Both the position numbers and the translations under genes were made by a program. Source: Hofstenia miamia (taxonomy: Eukaryota; Xenacoelomorpha; Acoela). Taken from it: DNA of 64,000 nucleotides. The notes under the pieces were generated by a model. It had not been told where the DNA came from, did no database searches, and saw nothing but the letters and a program-made list of their open reading frames with translations. Location of the stretch: positions 209,063 to 273,062 of the forward strand of contig SCFE01000108.1 of the NCBI GenBank assembly GCA_004352715.1, written 5' to 3'. This document shows, in pieces, positions 61,230 to 64,000 of this stretch (its first letter is position 1; every line of letters begins with the position of its first letter).

Positions 61230-62087
61230 TGGTTTCTCAAAATAACGATTTACGAAGTCAAGTCTGGTCTTAATGTGTTATTTTTTGAAAGATGATGTCC
61301 TTCTAGCCAAGCGTCCTCAAAGCTACATTTTTTAGTTTCCGTAATATTGTTGATTTGGTCAGGTTGACCTCTTCATCTTTCAGGAAGCCTTGCACTTCAC
61401 TAAGAGTAATGCTTAGGTTAGGTCTAAGGTTATGTAAATTATTCTTGAGGCACATGTTTTTACTTTTCGTGGATGACCAGATTTCGGCAGATTTTCAGTT
61501 GTTTTGAGCTTCTTCCACTTCTGTATTATAGAACGGAAAGAAAATTTTCGGCGGCAAACAAAAGTTTTTTCGGAGCCGTTTTCGGCAAATGAATGTTTGG
61601 AGTAGTAAAGGTACGGAGTATATGTTGAAATGTGAATAGCAAACAACATGAATAATGATACAATTAATAATAAATAATGTATTACAGAATGAATTCCAAA
61701 ATGAATTGAATTTAATAAAAACCAGTTGATTTGCTGTTTCGCTCAATATGTGAGCTTGATCTTGCAAAAATAATGAAGTATTGAAAAAAGCAGGCCAACC
61801 AGCCCTGAGGTAACATATTGGTTGCAAAATCAATTAACATGCAAATTTATTTGTCACATTTTGTTCCTAATTTTGCTGTTTTTGGTGTTTTTTCTTTGAA
61901 ATTTGAGTTCGGCTTTGAAACACATTTTAATATTTTTTCGGCCGAAATTTTTTTTACTGATTATAGATTTTACACTCCAATAGTTAATGTTCAATTTTTC
62001 AGATATTGTTTTGAGGGTTAATTCTGATTTATAAAAATCAATAATTTCATCACTGACAGTTTTGCAGATTTTCTTCTTTTTAGTCAT
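61230..62087 (-). pseudogene. Tc1-type transposase relic
   Basis: Minus-strand remains of a Tc1 transposase N-terminal half. The first helix-turn-helix reads MTKKKKICKTVSDEIIDFYK..LTLKTISEKLNINYWSVKSI (62087-61950). After a disrupted stretch, FRSIIQKWKKLKTTENLPKS and GHPRK (61550-61470) give the end of the paired-like DNA-binding region and the GRPRK-type hook. EEVNLTKSTILRKLKN, then ALRTLG and KDIIFQKITH (61345-61270), match the STIRRxLxxxGLxxxxxxKKPLL region just before the catalytic domain. The DDE catalytic domain is absent. Between 61650 and 61850 the frame is lost and the SVKSII/FRSII segment seems to be partly repeated, as if by insertion or duplication. Inverted termini were not found. 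Confidence 0.8.
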
Positions 62088-63801
62088 ATTGATAGATTAA
62101 GATTAGTGCGAATTAGGCCCTAAACTACTTATATACCATCAAATACTAACATATTAAGTATTTTATTTATTTGGTATGCATGCGCTTATTCATGACTTAC
62201 CGAATACGCCATATAGTGCATAACAACTAAAATTTTTAGGTTTTATCATGCAAAATACAGTATTCTTTTAGGGATGGGAATTACTTTGCAACATCGTTTG
62301 TTGGAGTTAAGTGGATGTTTTCAATAATATTGTATATACAATCAAACTTTTTTGTTATATTTGTTCTATGTACACTACTGCAATACATAAAAATTAAGAA
62401 TCTAAAATAGAGCCTATATTTTGGAAAAAATTCAATTTTGTTACTATTAGGAATGCATATCTATTTCCCACTTTTTGCAATGGCAAATGCAAAAAAGATG
62501 CATTGAGGGGGAATACGTCCGAATTTTCTAAGGCATTTAGCCGGAATTGCGATTTTTTGATAAAATATATAATTTTTTTGCTATTACACCCATAGTAATC
62601 ATTCGAACCTAAATATATTTAGCATGGAGGTAGGTAGTATACAAATACACTATCCCAAATAAATCCAAGGATATATGTTTGGAAACGCGGTCATGCGAAA
62701 GACTATAATTTGGATTTAGATGGAAATATATATATATATAACTAAACTATTAAATTCAACCATGGCTAGCTAAATATTTTGTAGGACATGATTGAGCTAA
62801 GAGTTGTATGCATGAAATAAAGATTGCAATGAAAAATCATTATCAGTTGCTAATCATGTGTGTAGGAAATAAACTAACTTTTAAAAATATGCCTAAAACG
62901 TTATTTTTGTAAACTTCTCATAATTATTCAATTATTTCAAAATTTTAACAATACGAGTTTACTTGAAGTTCAAAATTATGTTTAATAAATTAAAATGAGT
63001 ACTATAATTAATAGGAAATGCTTAGGCATTTCTGACATTGGCTGCAACCAATTTTCAATTCTATGTTTGTAATATAATAACGATATTCAATGTCAAATCT
63101 AAGCTAAATTTACTGATTAACTTCATTTTGTAAAGAACAAGTTACCTTTAGATGTCTTTTATTAAGTTTCTTTCAAACACATCCTCTTTGAAATCTTAAA
63201 TTATAGCAAGATTTTGATTTATTCAAGTTACTAAAGGACGTTATTTGTAGAGGACATTATAACAATCACTTAAGCAATTTACTTTCATTCCTGTATTTCT
63301 TAGCATATCTTGCGGGATAATCTTTACTAGTAATTAATTGTTTCTCCTAATTGCTTTTAACATATTTGTTTTGCACCTAAATCAATTATATTGGTTTATG
63401 TATGGAAAGAGCTGATCTTTGACTAACAGTTGGGATTGATCAACCGAATTTAATGTAATATTTTATTTAATTTTAAATGCATTCCGATTGGACTCGTTGG
63501 ACTGATACACAATATTTTATTTACATCTTGTCTGGATTGACGAGATTTTGTCTAAGTGATGAAGAATAACCAAATTTTAAGCATCATGTGTACAATATTC
63601 TAGAATTCCTTGTAAATATGGTTCACAACAAAAAATTATTGGATCACGAAAGTATTGTAGTGAAGATTAATCAATGTATTAGCCACAATTTAAGTTGCTT
63701 GTAGTTTGCTCAAAATATAATGCATAACTTTGTTATTTAATTAAACAAACTATTGAATTTTTGAAATAGTTTTAAAGTTAACTAAGTCAATTGATTATGC
63801 A
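62088..63801. other. Intergenic stretch before the right-edge gene
   Basis: AT-rich. A short (TA)n run lies at about 62727-62740. No gene is recognised. Confidence 0.4.
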
Positions 63802-63810
63802 TATATAAAG
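63802..63810 (+). promoter_or_regulatory. TATA box of the right-edge protease-like gene
   Basis: TATATAAAG lies 36 bases before the ATG at 63838. With transcription starting about 30 bases downstream, the 5' untranslated leader would be only about 5 bases unless the true start is elsewhere. A TATA-like string is easy to find in AT-rich DNA, but this one has a good match and position. Confidence 0.5.
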
Positions 63811-63837
63811 ACATCCGTAAGTTAATCAAACTGAAAA

Positions 63838-64000
63838 ATGCGGATTTTACTTGTTATTGTTGCATGTCAGCTTCTGTCGGCTTATGCCGGCAAGCTGAAG
63901 TTAGCCCAGAAAATTAATAGTTTAAATCTGCACTGGAAGGCAAATGAAGATATTTCTATTAAGACTCAGCACACCTATAAGTCAAAAGCTACTCCAAGAA
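63838..64000 (+). CDS. Secreted protease precursor start, cathepsin B-like (partial)
   Basis: ATG at 63838 opens 54 codons that run off the window. The start MRILLVIVACQLLSAYAG is a textbook signal peptide with cleavage likely after AYA. KLKLAQKINSLNLHWKANED then resembles the propeptide of cathepsin B-type cysteine proteases (Propeptide_C1, typically LxxxINxxNTTWKAGxNF), in which INSLN and W-K-A are the conserved points. If so, the mature C1A peptidase domain lies to the right, and the product is a lysosomal or secreted (gut) proteinase. The catalytic residues are outside the window, so the family call rests on about 20 residues. Codon use is clearly coding-like against the flanks. Another secreted protein is possible. 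Confidence 0.6.
   Translation, partial: MRILLVIVACQLLSAYAGKLKLAQKINSLNLHWKANEDISIKTQHTYKSKATPR

Noticed and set aside
1-64000. tRNA, rRNA or CRISPR features
   Set aside because: No TPsiC-like arms with cloverleaf context, rRNA core sequence or regularly spaced direct repeats were seen; tandem repeats are simple microsatellites.

Overview
The window is a piece of an AT-rich (roughly 70% A+T by eye) invertebrate animal nuclear genome. It has short coding exons in long introns, many (TA)n microsatellites, two assembly gaps and many decayed transposable elements. The metazoan evidence is a DPP6/DPP10-type membrane protein gene, an SLC52-type riboflavin transporter gene and animal-type LINE, piggyBac, Tc1 and hAT relics. 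I favour an arthropod, but the sequence does not settle the species.

Layout. Positions 1-40.3 kb are mostly the 5' half of one minus-strand gene for a single-pass type II membrane protein of the DPP6/DPP10 family (catalytically dead dipeptidyl-peptidase-like Kv4 auxiliary subunits). One conserved exon with the transmembrane segment lies at 68-275. Three candidate alternative first exons lie at 20450-20650, 37580-37840 and 40279-40326. All three start with ATG and end in phase 0 at a GT donor, so each can join the same acceptor at 276. The introns hold hAT MITEs, a Penelope-type RT fragment, two R4/Dong-type LINE fragments, two CR1/jockey-type LINE relics, an unidentified decayed protein-coding relic and the microsatellites.

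Positions 41-48 kb hold another LINE relic and a nearly full-length dead piggyBac element with a recognisable 3' terminus. Positions 51.0-57.9 kb hold a complete two-exon minus-strand riboflavin transporter gene of about 430 residues. Its 5.6 kb intron contains, on the opposite strand, the first two exons (54389-54425 and 54795-54948) of a gene I cannot identify, plus a hAT element with target-site duplications.

Positions 58-63.8 kb are mainly intergenic or intronic, with diverged repeats, a GC-richer block beside a 145-base gap, and a Tc1 relic. At the right edge (63838-64000, plus strand) a signal-peptide protein begins that resembles a cathepsin B-like cysteine protease precursor, with a TATA box 36 bases before its ATG.

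The most informative exons are too short or too spliced to stand out as long open frames: the DPP core exon, exon 1 of the transporter, the 16-codon first exon and the antisense nested gene. I found them by reading splice sites and family motifs. No rRNA, tRNA or CRISPR array was recognised. No new biological system is claimed; the best candidates for follow-up are the promoter/first-exon array of the DPP gene and the antisense nested gene.
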